A stretch of DNA of 64,000 bases, taken from Lysobacter_I brunescens (GTDB lineage: Bacteria > Pseudomonadota > Gammaproteobacteria > Xanthomonadales > Xanthomonadaceae). The notes under the pieces are model-generated. The model had not been told where the DNA came from and did no database searches. It saw only the letters and a program-made list of their open reading frames with translations. The stretch covers positions 1 to 64,000 of the forward strand of contig NZ_JBHTIF010000005.1 of the NCBI RefSeq assembly GCF_042677005.1. Reading direction: 5' to 3'. Below, piece by piece: positions 9,362 through 18,260 of the stretch. The position numbers and the translations under genes are program-made. Position 1 is the stretch's first letter. Each line of letters starts with the position of its first letter.

Positions 9362-10000
9362 TCACAGCTCGATCCCCTTCTGCGCCTGGATGCCCGCCTT
9401 GAACGCATGCTTGACCAGACGCATCTCGGTCACGGTGTCGGCGACCTCGACCAGCGCATCCGGTGCACCACGCCCCGTGATCACCACGTGCTGGCGTTCC
9501 GGTCGCGCGGACAGCGCAGCGACCACCGCATCGACCGACACGTAGTCCTTGTTGAGCGCGATGTTCAGTTCGTCGAGCAGGACGAAGTCGTAGCCGGGAT
9601 CGGCGAGCATGCGCGCGGCGACATCCCATGCAGCGGAAGCGGCGGCGATGTCGCGCGTGCGGTCCTGCGTCTCCCAGGTGAAGCCTTCGCCCATCACGTG
9701 ATAGTCGAGCACGGCATCCGCGCCTTCGATGAAACGACGGAAAAACGCTTCTTCGCCGGTCGAGAAGCTGCCCTTGATGAACTGCACGACGCCGCAGCGC
9801 AAGCCGTGACCCAGCGAGCGCGCGAGCATGCCGAAGCCCGACGAGCTCTTGCCCTTGCCGTTGCCGGTGTTCACCACCACCACACCGCGATCGATCGTGG
9901 CCCGCGCGATCCGGCGGTCGACCAGCGCCTTCTTGCGCTGCGCGCGCTCGCGGTAGTGCTCATCCTCGGTCAGGCCGAGGCGTTCCGAACCGCGACTCAT
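9362..10000 (-). CDS. cobO: Corrinoid adenosyltransferase, CobA/CobO/BtuR family
   Basis: Transfers the 5'-deoxyadenosyl group of ATP to the cobalt of corrinoids. The 212-residue protein contains the P-loop NTGNGKGKSS at residues 44-53 and the ATP-binding segment ending LLDELNIALNKDY that is characteristic of the family. Length matches CobO/BtuR (about 195-215). The ATG at 10000 overlaps the btuM stop (ATGA). It acts on both imported cobalamin and precursors, so its place directly after the transport genes is logical. Confidence 0.95.
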   Translation of the reverse strand: MSRGSERLGLTEDEHYRERAQRKKALVDRRIARATIDRGVVVVNTGNGKGKSSSGFGMLARSLGHGLRCGVVQFIKGSFSTGEEAFFRRFIEGADAVLDYHVMGEGFTWETQDRTRDIAAASAAWDVAARMLADPGYDFVLLDELNIALNKDYVSVDAVVAALSARPERQHVVITGRGAPDALVEVADTVTEMRLVKHAFKAGIQAQKGIEL

Positions 10001-10593
10001 GCGCCGATGGCCCTGCGGCCAGTGCGCGCACCCAGCAGGTACACGGCCAGCGCCTGGAGCGACAGCGCGACGACCACGTAGGCCATCGTCGTGCGCACGA
10101 ACAGCGGCCCCCATTGCAGGAAACGCGCGGCGTACTCGGCGAAGTGCGGCTGCGCGTAACGCCCGCCGAACCAGTAGAACGCGCCGTTGGAGATCGCGAA
10201 GGACAGCGTGGCCGCGAGCAGCGCCACGCCGACCGTGCGCAGCATCGCCTTCGGTTCGACGGCGTGGCGCGAGGCGATCATCCTGCCGCCGTACCACAGC
10301 ACGGCATAGGCTGGGAGCAGCGCGGCGTACGAGGGCGTGATGCAGTAGTCGCTGACCCCGGCGAAGCCGACCGCGACCATGTCGATGACGACCGCGAGCG
10401 CCATCAGCGCAGCGAAGCGCAGATGGTCGCCGACATTGCCTGCGGACAGGAACAGGCCACCGAGGAAGAACAGCGCCATCGAGGCATCCGGCAGATGCAG
10501 GACATCGCCGAAGTGGTGATAACGCGTGGCGACCATGAACGCGGCGAAGACGGCGAACAGGGCATGGCGTGCGGGACGTGGCAGGACGTTCAT
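9997..10593 (-). CDS. btuM: BtuM-like cobalamin transporter (solitary ECF S-component)
   Basis: A 198-residue membrane protein with about six hydrophobic segments, predicted to carry cobalamin across the inner membrane. From what I recall of the structurally studied Thiobacillus BtuM, a cysteine (Cys80) binds cobalt and supports decyanation, with Asp67, Tyr85 and Arg153 in the binding site. Here Asp71, Cys84, Tyr89 and Arg157 occur with the same spacing, a constant offset of four. The neighbours (btuB upstream, cobO downstream) and the riboswitch-controlled operon support the call. The ATG at 10593 is chosen as the first start after a short gap from btuB. No ECF ATPase or T-component genes are adjacent, as expected for solitary BtuM. 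Confidence 0.82.
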   Translation of the reverse strand: MNVLPRPARHALFAVFAAFMVATRYHHFGDVLHLPDASMALFFLGGLFLSAGNVGDHLRFAALMALAVVIDMVAVGFAGVSDYCITPSYAALLPAYAVLWYGGRMIASRHAVEPKAMLRTVGVALLAATLSFAISNGAFYWFGGRYAQPHFAEYAARFLQWGPLFVRTTMAYVVVALSLQALAVYLLGARTGRRAIGA

Positions 10594-10630
10594 CGGTGAC
10601 CTCGTGTCAGGATGGAAAGGACGGACCCGC

Positions 10631-12505
10631 TTAGCGGGCGCCGGGGGCATGGCGCAGCGCGAGCAGCCAGTGGCGGCCCGGCTGCGGGTAGAACTCGGCG
10701 GTTTCATAGCGCCTGTTGAACACGTTGCCTGCGGTGAGCTGCACCGACCAGTCGCGCGCGAAGGCGACACCGATGCGCAGGTCGACCAGGCCGTAGCCAT
10801 CCAGTCGACGCGTATTGGCGAGGTTCTCGTAGCGTTTTCCTGCACCGCTCACGCTGGCGCCGAGGCTGACGCGGTCGAAACGGCGATCGATGTCGAGACG
10901 CCCGCTGCGCGTCGGGCGGCGCGGCAGAAGCTGGCCCCGGCTGGCGTTGTCGCCATCCGCGCGCGGGTCCAGCCAGGTCGCGCTTCCGCGCAGGTCCCAG
11001 TCGGCGACGCGCAGTTCGCCGACCGCCTCGACGCCGAGGATGCGCGCGCGATCGATGTTGTTCGGTCCGGGCGTCGGGCGCAGGTCGGCGTCGTAGGCGA
11101 TCAGGTCGTCGATGCGCGTCTCGAAGGCATTGAGCGACCAGTTGCCGGCCGCATGCTCACCGCGCAGGCCGACTTCGAGGCTGCGCGCATGCTCGGGCTG
11201 CAATGCAGGATTGCCGTAGCCGGGGAAGTACAGTTCATTGAAGGTCGGCGCCTTGTACGCCGTGCCGTAGCGCGCACTGAGGTGCAGTGCGTCGCCGATC
11301 GTCCAGCCCCACAGCGCGCTGCCGGTGGTCACGCCGCCGAACTGGCTGTCCTCGTCGCGACGCAGGCTGGCCTGCAGCGACTGCGCGTCGAAATCCTGCT
11401 GCCATTGCGCGAACAGGCCGCGATTGATGCGGCCGTCGCGGGCATAGCGCGTGCTGCTTTCGACATGGTCCGCCTGCCAGTCGAAGCCGAACGTGAGCAG
11501 CGCGGCGCCGAGCGTGGCGTCGGCCTGCAGCGTGGCCATGCGCCGATGGGTGTCGAACGTCGACGCATAGGCGTCGTTGCGATAGTTGTCGCTGAGGTCG
11601 TCGCTGCGCGCCAGGCTGAGGGCGATGCGCAGCGCATCGGTCGATGCGTAGCGCAGCCGTCCACCGACGGTCTGCTGCACGGTATCCGAAAGATTGCTCG
11701 CGGTGCCGTCGTATTCGTTGCGGCCTTCGGCGCGGAACACACGGGCCTCGGCGTCCCAGCGTTCGCCGAAGCGCCAGCCGCCCTGCACCACCAAGGCATC
11801 GTTGCGATAACCGTCGAGATCGGGGTCGAAGCCGCGCGGGCCGCGATAGGCATTGATGCCGTCGGTGCGACCATGCGAGGCATTGATGGCGTACCAGCCG
11901 CCCTGCGCCGCGTCGCCGACACGGCCACCGAAGCCCAGCGTCGCGCGCTGCGTATGCTCGCTGCCGGCGGCGAGGGTGAATGACGGCATGGCGCTGCCCT
12001 GCGGGCGACGCGTGAAGATCTGGATCACGCCGCCCAGCGCCTCGGAACCGTAGAGGCTGGAGAACGGACCGCGCACGATCTCGATGCGTTCGATCTGCTC
12101 GGGCGGAATGTCCTGCAGCGACGCACCGCCGCTGGTGGCCGAGCCAAGCCTGATGCCGTCGACCAACACCAGCACATGGTCGGATTCGGTCCCACGCAGG
12201 AAGAGCGAGGTCGCCTTGCCTTCACCGCCATTGTTGGCGAGCGCGATGCCTGCGCGACCGGCAAGCAGGGCCTGCAGCGAAGGCGGCTGCAGGCGGTCGA
12301 TCTCGGCGCGATCGATCACGGTGATCGCGGCGAGCGTCTGGTCCTGGGTGCGCGCGGTGCGCGAGGCGGTGACGACGATGCGGTCGAGTGCGTCGTCATC
12401 GTCCGGAGCGGCATCAGCCGCGAGGACAGGCATGGGAGGGAAGACGAACGACGACAGCAGGACCACCGCCAGGACATGGCGGCTTCGGGGGATGAACGAA
12501 CGCAC
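10631..12505 (-). CDS. btuB: TonB-dependent outer-membrane vitamin B12 receptor
   Basis: Imports cobalamin across the outer membrane using TonB energy. The 624-residue product starts with a signal peptide ending near VLAADA, followed by a TonB-box-like stretch DRIVVTASR, a plug domain (with LFLRGTESDHVLVLVDGIRLG and VRGPFSSLYGSEALGG) and a beta-barrel ending in a C-terminal aromatic-rich strand. Length fits BtuB (about 610-640). The start is the GTG at 12505: AAGGAG at 12513-12518 lies seven bases upstream, and the signal peptide follows directly. It is the first gene behind the cobalamin riboswitch. Confidence 0.93.
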   Translation of the reverse strand: MRSFIPRSRHVLAVVLLSSFVFPPMPVLAADAAPDDDDALDRIVVTASRTARTQDQTLAAITVIDRAEIDRLQPPSLQALLAGRAGIALANNGGEGKATSLFLRGTESDHVLVLVDGIRLGSATSGGASLQDIPPEQIERIEIVRGPFSSLYGSEALGGVIQIFTRRPQGSAMPSFTLAAGSEHTQRATLGFGGRVGDAAQGGWYAINASHGRTDGINAYRGPRGFDPDLDGYRNDALVVQGGWRFGERWDAEARVFRAEGRNEYDGTASNLSDTVQQTVGGRLRYASTDALRIALSLARSDDLSDNYRNDAYASTFDTHRRMATLQADATLGAALLTFGFDWQADHVESSTRYARDGRINRGLFAQWQQDFDAQSLQASLRRDEDSQFGGVTTGSALWGWTIGDALHLSARYGTAYKAPTFNELYFPGYGNPALQPEHARSLEVGLRGEHAAGNWSLNAFETRIDDLIAYDADLRPTPGPNNIDRARILGVEAVGELRVADWDLRGSATWLDPRADGDNASRGQLLPRRPTRSGRLDIDRRFDRVSLGASVSGAGKRYENLANTRRLDGYGLVDLRIGVAFARDWSVQLTAGNVFNRRYETAEFYPQPGRHWLLALRHAPGAR

Positions 12506-12632
12506 TGGATGACTCCTTGACCGCGCCGACCCGCGCGGACCTGTGGAAACCAACACACAGGCAGGACACATCTGGCCATCGCGCACGCAGCGCGACCACC
12601 ATGACATCGCCCGCCGCATGTCACGTCGCTCC

Positions 12633-12830
12633 AAGGCCGGTCTCCGGGCTTGCGAGCGAAGGCGGCGTCCGGTACTCCGGATGTCCACGCTTCCGGCTTC
12701 GCGCCTTCCCGTGCGCATGCACAGTGGCTGTCTGCGAAGCCTTGTCTCGCCTACCGTTGCGGGGGCAGCTCCGGAATTGCAGCGCATGCAGGCATGACGC
12801 GGCGCACCGGATTCCCGTTTCAACCCCCGG
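12633..12830 (-). promoter_or_regulatory. Cobalamin (adenosylcobalamin-type) riboswitch
   Basis: Read on the minus strand, the region contains the conserved core of the cobalamin riboswitch in order: GGGAATCCGGTG (about 12806-12817), GCTGCCCCCGCAACGG (12754-12769), GCCACTG (the B12 box, 12722-12728), GGGAAGG (12704-12710) and the closing AGCCCGGAGACCGGCC (12635-12650). The aptamer ends about 130 bases before the btuB GTG, leaving room for an expression platform that could mask the AAGGAG ribosome site. It is expected to lower expression of the whole B12 operon when cobalamin is plentiful. No clear promoter is visible upstream. Confidence 0.95.
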
Positions 12831-12949
12831 ACAGGCCGGCGGTCACCTCAGGCGAATCTAGTGTAACAGCATGTTGCGGCGCGATCGCAGCCTGGCATCG
12901 ACGACGTTCGCATCGGGCATACGCACGCGAATGGCATGCGCATGCGATC

Positions 12950-14230
12950 TCAGTTGCGCAGGTTGCGCGTCTGTCCGCTGCCGCGCACCACGAAGCGTTC
13001 GATGGTGAGAGACTCCGCACCCATCGGGCCGTAGGCATGCAGGCGCGTGGTCGAGATGCCGATCTCCGCGCCGAGACCGAGTTCGCCACCGTCGGAGAAG
13101 CGCGACGAGGCATTGACCATCACCACCGCACTGCGCAGTGCATGCACGAAACGAGCGGCGGCAGCCTCGTCGCGCGTGGCGATGACTTCTGTATGGTCCG
13201 AGCCATGGCGGCGGATGTGCGCGATCGCGTCGTCGAGCGTATCGACCACGCGCACCGCGAGGATGAGATCGAGGAATTCCGCATCCCAGTCTTCGTCGCT
13301 GGCCGGCACCGCGCCGGGCATCCGCGCCATCGCGCGCGCGTCCGCACGCAGCTGCACATCGCGCGCCGACAGCATCGCCGCCGCGCGCGGCAGGAAGGCG
13401 TCGGCGACATCGGCATGCACCAGCAGGGTTTCCAGCGCATTGCAGACGCCAGGGCGCGACACCTTGCCGTCGAGCAGCAGGTCCAGCGCCAGGTCGAGGT
13501 CGGCGTCGGCATCGGCGTAGAGATGGCAGACGCCCTTGTAGTGCTTGATCACCGGCACGCGCGCATGTTCGGCGACGAAGCGGATCAGCCCTTCACCGCC
13601 GCGCGGGATCGCGAGATCGACGATGTCGTTGAGCCGCAGCAGCTCGACCATCGTTTCGCGGCGCAGGTCATCGACCAGGGTCAGCGCGGCTTCGGGAATC
13701 CCGTGATCGCGGAGGGCGCGCTTCAGGGCACCGGCAATCGCGACATTCGAGCGCACCGCCTCCGAGCCGCCGCGCAGGATCACGCCGTTGCCGGCCTTCA
13801 GGCACAGCGCAGCGGCATCGGCGGTCACGTTCGGCCGCGCCTCGTAGATCATCGCCACTACGCCCAGGGGCACGCGCACGCGCGCGATCTCGATGCCGTT
13901 CGGCCGCGTCTCGCGGCGCGTGACCATGCCGACCGGATCGGGCAGGTCCGCGACCTCGCGCAATGCGTTGGCGATGCCCGCGAGTCGCTGCCGATCGAGC
14001 TTCAGGCGATCGAGCATCGCACCAGCCGTGCCCTTGGCCTCGGCCGCACGCAGGTCTTCGGCGTTGGCGACGAGGATCGCCTCGGCATCGGCGTCGAGCG
14101 CATCGCCCATCGCACGCAGGAGGTCGTTCTTGGCTTCGGTCGACAGCGCGGCCACCGCCTGCGCGGCCTCGCGGCAGGCCAGCGCCTGACGGCGGATGTC
14201 GGACGAGGATTCGTCGGCGAGATCAGACAT
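12950..14230 (-). CDS. proA: Gamma-glutamyl phosphate reductase
   Basis: Second step of proline synthesis: reduces glutamyl-5-phosphate with NADPH to glutamate semialdehyde. The 426-residue product belongs to the aldehyde dehydrogenase superfamily, with YEARPNVTADAAALCLKAGN in the nucleotide-binding half and the signature PGVCNALETLLVH. Length is normal (about 415-430). The ATG at 14230 overlaps the end of proB by eight bases. It is the last gene of the arg/pro operon. Confidence 0.95.
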   Translation of the reverse strand: MSDLADESSSDIRRQALACREAAQAVAALSTEAKNDLLRAMGDALDADAEAILVANAEDLRAAEAKGTAGAMLDRLKLDRQRLAGIANALREVADLPDPVGMVTRRETRPNGIEIARVRVPLGVVAMIYEARPNVTADAAALCLKAGNGVILRGGSEAVRSNVAIAGALKRALRDHGIPEAALTLVDDLRRETMVELLRLNDIVDLAIPRGGEGLIRFVAEHARVPVIKHYKGVCHLYADADADLDLALDLLLDGKVSRPGVCNALETLLVHADVADAFLPRAAAMLSARDVQLRADARAMARMPGAVPASDEDWDAEFLDLILAVRVVDTLDDAIAHIRRHGSDHTEVIATRDEAAAARFVHALRSAVVMVNASSRFSDGGELGLGAEIGISTTRLHAYGPMGAESLTIERFVVRGSGQTRNLRN

Positions 14231-15386
14231 CGGAGCCTTCCTGTGCAGGTATGTCCAGCAGCGACAGATCGTCGCGGTGGAGGATGGAGTCGCCGTAGTT
14301 GTAGCCGAGCACGGCGTCGATCTCGTGCGATCGCTTGCGCGCGAGGCGGCGGATGTCGGCGGAGGAGTACTGGGTGACGCCGCGCGCGATCGGCTGCGGC
14401 GCGCCTTGCATGCGCACTTCGACCAGATCACCGCGGCGGAACTCGCCTTCTGCACCGACCACGCCGATCGGCAGCAGCGAGGCGCCCTTGCCGCGCAGTG
14501 CGGCGACGGCACCGGCATCGACCAGGATCGCGCCCGGCTGCGCAGGCGCATGGCGCAGCCAGTGCTTGCGCGCGGCGATGCGACTGCGGCCCGCGACGAG
14601 GCGCGTGCCGGTCAGGCGGTCTTCGCCCAGCGCATGCGCGACCTGTGCGCGCGTGCCGTTGAACAGCACGGTGTCGATGCCTGCCGCGCCGGCGCGCTGC
14701 GCGGCGAGGATCTTGGTGCGCATGCCGCCGGTGCCAACGCTGGAACCGGCGCCTCCGGCCATGGCGAGGATGTCGTCGCCGGGGTCGGTCACCAGCGGCA
14801 TGGGCTTCGCATCCGGATTGCCGCGCGGATCACGGTCGTACAGGCCGTCGATGTCGGTGGCGAGGAACAGCACGTCGGCATCGATCAGCGTCGCGACGAT
14901 CGCGCCGAGGGTGTCGTTGTCGCCGAGCTTCAATTCGTCGACCGACACCGTGTCGTTCTCGTTGACGATCGGCAGCGCGCCGCAGCGCAGCAGTTCGTCG
15001 AGCGTGGCGCGGGCGTTGAGGTAGCGACGCCGATCGCGCACGTCGTCATGGGTCAGCAGCACCTGCGCCACCGGCCGCGCGAACAGCCCCTGCCAGAAGC
15101 CCATCAGCTTGGCCTGGCCCAGCGCGGCCAGCGCCTGGCGTTCGGCCATCGCCGCGCCGGGGTGCGGCTTCGCATGCAGGACGCCGCGCCCGGCGGCGAC
15201 CGCGCCGGACGACACGATCACCACCTCGCGCCCCCGCGCATGGCAGGCATGCACGAAGGCGGCGAGATGCACGGCATGGTGCGGCGACAGACCGCCGGTC
15301 GCGGACAGCAGGCTGCTGCCGACCTTGAGCACGGCGCGCTTCCAAGCGGGCAGGGTCTGTTCCTCGAATGTAGCGCGCGTGCCCAT
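14223..15386 (-). CDS. proB: Glutamate 5-kinase
   Basis: First step of proline synthesis: phosphorylates glutamate at the gamma carboxyl. In the 387-residue product the amino acid kinase fold begins with VLKVGSSLLS and contains VIVSSGAVAAGRG and TDIDGLYDRDPRGNPDA; the C-terminal 80 residues or so are a PUA domain. The length matches PUA-containing ProB. The ATG at 15386 follows the argH stop after five bases. Feedback by proline is known for the family; nothing in the DNA shows separate control here. Confidence 0.95.
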   Translation of the reverse strand: MGTRATFEEQTLPAWKRAVLKVGSSLLSATGGLSPHHAVHLAAFVHACHARGREVVIVSSGAVAAGRGVLHAKPHPGAAMAERQALAALGQAKLMGFWQGLFARPVAQVLLTHDDVRDRRRYLNARATLDELLRCGALPIVNENDTVSVDELKLGDNDTLGAIVATLIDADVLFLATDIDGLYDRDPRGNPDAKPMPLVTDPGDDILAMAGGAGSSVGTGGMRTKILAAQRAGAAGIDTVLFNGTRAQVAHALGEDRLTGTRLVAGRSRIAARKHWLRHAPAQPGAILVDAGAVAALRGKGASLLPIGVVGAEGEFRRGDLVEVRMQGAPQPIARGVTQYSSADIRRLARKRSHEIDAVLGYNYGDSILHRDDLSLLDIPAQEGSDV

Positions 15387-15391
15387 GACCG

Positions 15392-16678
15392 TTACTCCGT
15401 TCGCAGTCGCGCGCGCAGCGCATCGAGGCGCAGCCCGGCGGCGGCGCCGGGCGAGACACGCGCCTGCAGGCTGGCGTCGGGATCGCCTTCGGCCCAGCGT
15501 GCCGGATCAGCCGCCTGCTTGTAAGCCTCGCGGAACGGCAGGCCCTCGCGTGCGAGGTCGACGGCGAGGTCGGTGGCGTACATCGACGGATCGAGCGCGG
15601 CGCGCATTGCTTCGGGCTTCCATTCCAGGTTGCGCAGCAGGTCGGGCAGCAGTTCCAGTGCACCGAGACCGCGACCGAAGGCATGCACGATCGCGCCCTT
15701 GCTGAACTGCAGGTCGCGGTGATAGCCCGAAGGCAGCGACAGCAGCTGTTCGATCTCGGTGCGTGCAGCGGCGGCGCTGGCGTAGGTCGCGCGCATCAGC
15801 TCGATCACATCGGGGTTGCGCTTGTTCGGCATGATCGAGCTGCCGGTAGTGTACTGCGAGGGCAGCGCGACGAAGGCGTACTCGGCGCTGGTGAACAGGC
15901 TGAGGTCCCAGGCCAGCCGACGCAGGTCGAGCAGCGCGGAGGACAGCGCCTCGATCGCGGCCATCTCGAACTTGCCGCGCGACAGCTGCGCATAGGTCGC
16001 GGACACCTGCAGCCGGCCGAAACCGAGCGCCTGCGTGGTGTGGTCGCGATCCAGCGGCAGGTTCACGCCGTAGCCGGCGGCGCTGCCGAGCGGATTGGCA
16101 TCGACCCAGGCCAGGGTGTCGCGCGCGCGATGCGCGTCATCGATGAACCCTTCCGCCCAGGCCGCCCACCACATGCCGAGCGAGGACACCACCGCGCGCT
16201 GCAGGTGGGTGTAGCCCGGCAGCGGCACGGCAGCCTCGGCTTCGGCGCGGGCCAGTGCGACCTCGGCGGCCTCGACGCAGAGCGCCTGCATGCGCGCGAG
16301 GCGATCCTTCAGCCACAGCCGCGTCGCGACCAGGATCTGGTCGTTGCGGCTGCGCCCGGTGTGGATCCTGCGACCGGCGTCGCCGAGGCGTTCGACCAGG
16401 CGCGACTCGATCGCGGAATGGCAGTCCTCGTAGCGCTCGTCGAGCACGAAGGCACCGCTTTGCCAATCGTCGGCCAGCGCATCGAGTTCGACGCGAATGC
16501 CTGCGAGTTCATCGGCCCCGAGGATGCCGATGCGCAGCAGGCCCTCGGCGTGCGCGAGGCTGGCCTGGATGTCGAACAGGAAGAACTCGCGATCGAGGAT
16601 CACGTCCTCGCCGGCGAGGAAATGCTGGATGCGTGCATCGACCTTGACGCCGGGTTTCTGCCAGAGGAGTTCGGACAT
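15392..16678 (-). CDS. argH: Argininosuccinate lyase
   Basis: Splits argininosuccinate into arginine and fumarate, the last step of arginine synthesis. The 428-residue protein carries the fumarase/aspartase superfamily signature GSSIMPNKRNPD and the substrate segment HTGRSRNDQI near residue 108. It is slightly shorter than the E. coli enzyme (457) but collinear with xanthomonad ArgH. It lies between argC and proB with short gaps of 15 and 5 bases, so it is co-transcribed with both. Confidence 0.95.
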   Translation of the reverse strand: MSELLWQKPGVKVDARIQHFLAGEDVILDREFFLFDIQASLAHAEGLLRIGILGADELAGIRVELDALADDWQSGAFVLDERYEDCHSAIESRLVERLGDAGRRIHTGRSRNDQILVATRLWLKDRLARMQALCVEAAEVALARAEAEAAVPLPGYTHLQRAVVSSLGMWWAAWAEGFIDDAHRARDTLAWVDANPLGSAAGYGVNLPLDRDHTTQALGFGRLQVSATYAQLSRGKFEMAAIEALSSALLDLRRLAWDLSLFTSAEYAFVALPSQYTTGSSIMPNKRNPDVIELMRATYASAAAARTEIEQLLSLPSGYHRDLQFSKGAIVHAFGRGLGALELLPDLLRNLEWKPEAMRAALDPSMYATDLAVDLAREGLPFREAYKQAADPARWAEGDPDASLQARVSPGAAAGLRLDALRARLRTE

Positions 16679-16693
16679 GTGAAGTTCCTTGCG

Positions 16694-17662
16694 TCAGGAG
16701 GCGGCGACGAGCGGGATCCCCGTCGTCTCGGCAAGCCCGAAGGCCAAGTTGAGGTTCTGCAGCGCCTGCGTCGCCGCGCCCTTGAGCAGGTTGTCCTCGG
16801 TCGACACCACCACCAGCCGTCGACCGTCGTCGGACAGCGCGAAACCGCCGATCTCGACGTGATGCCGGCCGGCGATGCGGCTGACCCAGGGCGCCTCGTC
16901 GAGCACGCGCACCAGCGGCTCGTCGGCGTAGGCGTCGCGATAGATCGCCACGACCTGGTCGCGGGTCATTGGCGCGGACAGGTGCAGGTTCGCGGTGATG
17001 GTGAGGCCGCGGAAATGCGGCGCGACATGCGGCATGAACTCGATCGCATGGCCGAGCTGGCGCGTGACCTCGCGCTCGTGGATGTGCCCGGTGAGCGCGT
17101 ACGGCATCAGGTTGTCGCGCAGCTTGTCCGGGTCGTTCTTGTCCGAAGGCGTGGTGCCAGCACCGGAATAGCCCGAGACGCCGAAGCATTGCACCGCACC
17201 GTCGAGATGTGCGCGCATCGGCGCCACCGCCAACTGCATCGCGGTCGCATAGCAGCCGGGATTGCTGATCCGGCGCTGGCCGGCGTAGCGATCACGCGTC
17301 AGCTCGGGCAAGCCGTAGTACCAGCCGTCCTCGAAGCGGTAATCCGCAGAGAGATCGATGATGACCGGGTCGGCACCGGCGGCATCGAACGCGGCCACGC
17401 AATCGGCGGCCTTGCCGTTGGGCAGCGCCAGGACCACGGCATCGGCACCGAGCGTCGGCAGTTCGGCGTTGGTCGGGGACGTGTAGCGCAGGTCGCCCTT
17501 GTAGGCATCGCTGTGATCGACGACACGCTGGCCGGCGAGTTCGCGCGAACCAACGTAGGCGAGCGTGAAGCGCGGATGCGTCGCGAACAAGCGGATCAGT
17601 TCGGCGCCGACATGGCCGCGTGCGCCGACGATGCCGACGCGGATGGGGGAGGAATCAGACAT
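16694..17662 (-). CDS. argC: N-acetyl-gamma-glutamyl-phosphate reductase
   Basis: Reduces N-acetylglutamyl phosphate to the semialdehyde in the acetylated arginine route. The 322-residue product has an N-terminal NAD(P)-binding Rossmann motif (VGIVGARGHVGAELIRL) and the catalytic cysteine in SNPGCYATAMQL. Length is typical of type 1 ArgC (about 315-345). The start at 17662 (MSDSS) is chosen because it puts the Rossmann motif at residue 8 and overlaps the preceding gene by eight bases; an upstream in-frame extension is overlapping coding sequence. Confidence 0.95.
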   Translation of the reverse strand: MSDSSPIRVGIVGARGHVGAELIRLFATHPRFTLAYVGSRELAGQRVVDHSDAYKGDLRYTSPTNAELPTLGADAVVLALPNGKAADCVAAFDAAGADPVIIDLSADYRFEDGWYYGLPELTRDRYAGQRRISNPGCYATAMQLAVAPMRAHLDGAVQCFGVSGYSGAGTTPSDKNDPDKLRDNLMPYALTGHIHEREVTRQLGHAIEFMPHVAPHFRGLTITANLHLSAPMTRDQVVAIYRDAYADEPLVRVLDEAPWVSRIAGRHHVEIGGFALSDDGRRLVVVSTEDNLLKGAATQALQNLNLAFGLAETTGIPLVAAS

Positions 17663-18257
17663 TCGGGTGACTCTCGAGTTTGCGCCGGAGGACATCCGCC
17701 AGCGCCGGCCATTCATGCCGCAGGATCGAAAAGACGTGGGTATCGCGCAGGGTGCCGTCGCGATGACGGCGATGCGCACGCAACACGCCGTCGCGCTTGG
17801 CGCCGAGGCGAAGAATGGCGGTCTGCGAGCGGATGTTCTCGTGACTGGTCTCGAACACCACGGCCTCGCAGTTCCAGGAAGCGAACGCATGATCGACCAG
17901 CAGCAGCTTGGCTTCGGTATTCAGCCCGGTGCGCTGCGTGCGCACCGCGTACCAGGTGTAGCCGATGCTGACCCGGGGAATGCTGCGGTCGATATCGTAG
18001 AACCGCGTGCTGCCGACGATGTCGCCATCGGCGTCGCGGACCACGAATGGCAGCGCGACGCCGGCATCGCGCTGTGCGAGCGCATCGGCGATGTAGGCCT
18101 CGGCATCACCTTCGGCTGGACCCGGCACGCTGGTGTAGCGCAGCGTCCACAGCGCGCCATCGGCCGCCGCCGCGCGCAGGCCATCGGCATGCGCTGCGTC
18201 GAGCGGCGACAGCGACACATGCCTGCCTGCGAGCGTCGGCGTTGCCCAGATCGTCAT
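17655..18257 (-). CDS. GNAT-family N-acetyltransferase (RimJ/RimL type)
   Basis: A 200-residue GNAT protein of the RimJ/RimL kind: TLAGRHVSLSPL at the N terminus, a central VVRDADGDIVGSTRFYDID strand pair, the acetyl-CoA-binding area around RTGLNTEAKLLLVDHAF, and HENIRSQTAILRLGAKRDGVLR. The substrate is unknown. It sits between the NAGS/NAGK fusion and argC and overlaps argC by eight bases, so it is co-expressed with arginine synthesis. Whether it acts in that pathway (for example on an amino-group intermediate) or on a protein cannot be told from the sequence. Confidence 0.85.
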   Translation of the reverse strand: MTIWATPTLAGRHVSLSPLDAAHADGLRAAAADGALWTLRYTSVPGPAEGDAEAYIADALAQRDAGVALPFVVRDADGDIVGSTRFYDIDRSIPRVSIGYTWYAVRTQRTGLNTEAKLLLVDHAFASWNCEAVVFETSHENIRSQTAILRLGAKRDGVLRAHRRHRDGTLRDTHVFSILRHEWPALADVLRRKLESHPNV

Positions 18258-18260
18258 CGC

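Noticed and set aside
12840..12949. Promoter for the B12 operon with TACACT as -10 box
   Set aside because: No acceptable -35 hexamer occurs at 16-18 bases spacing, so it was not marked.
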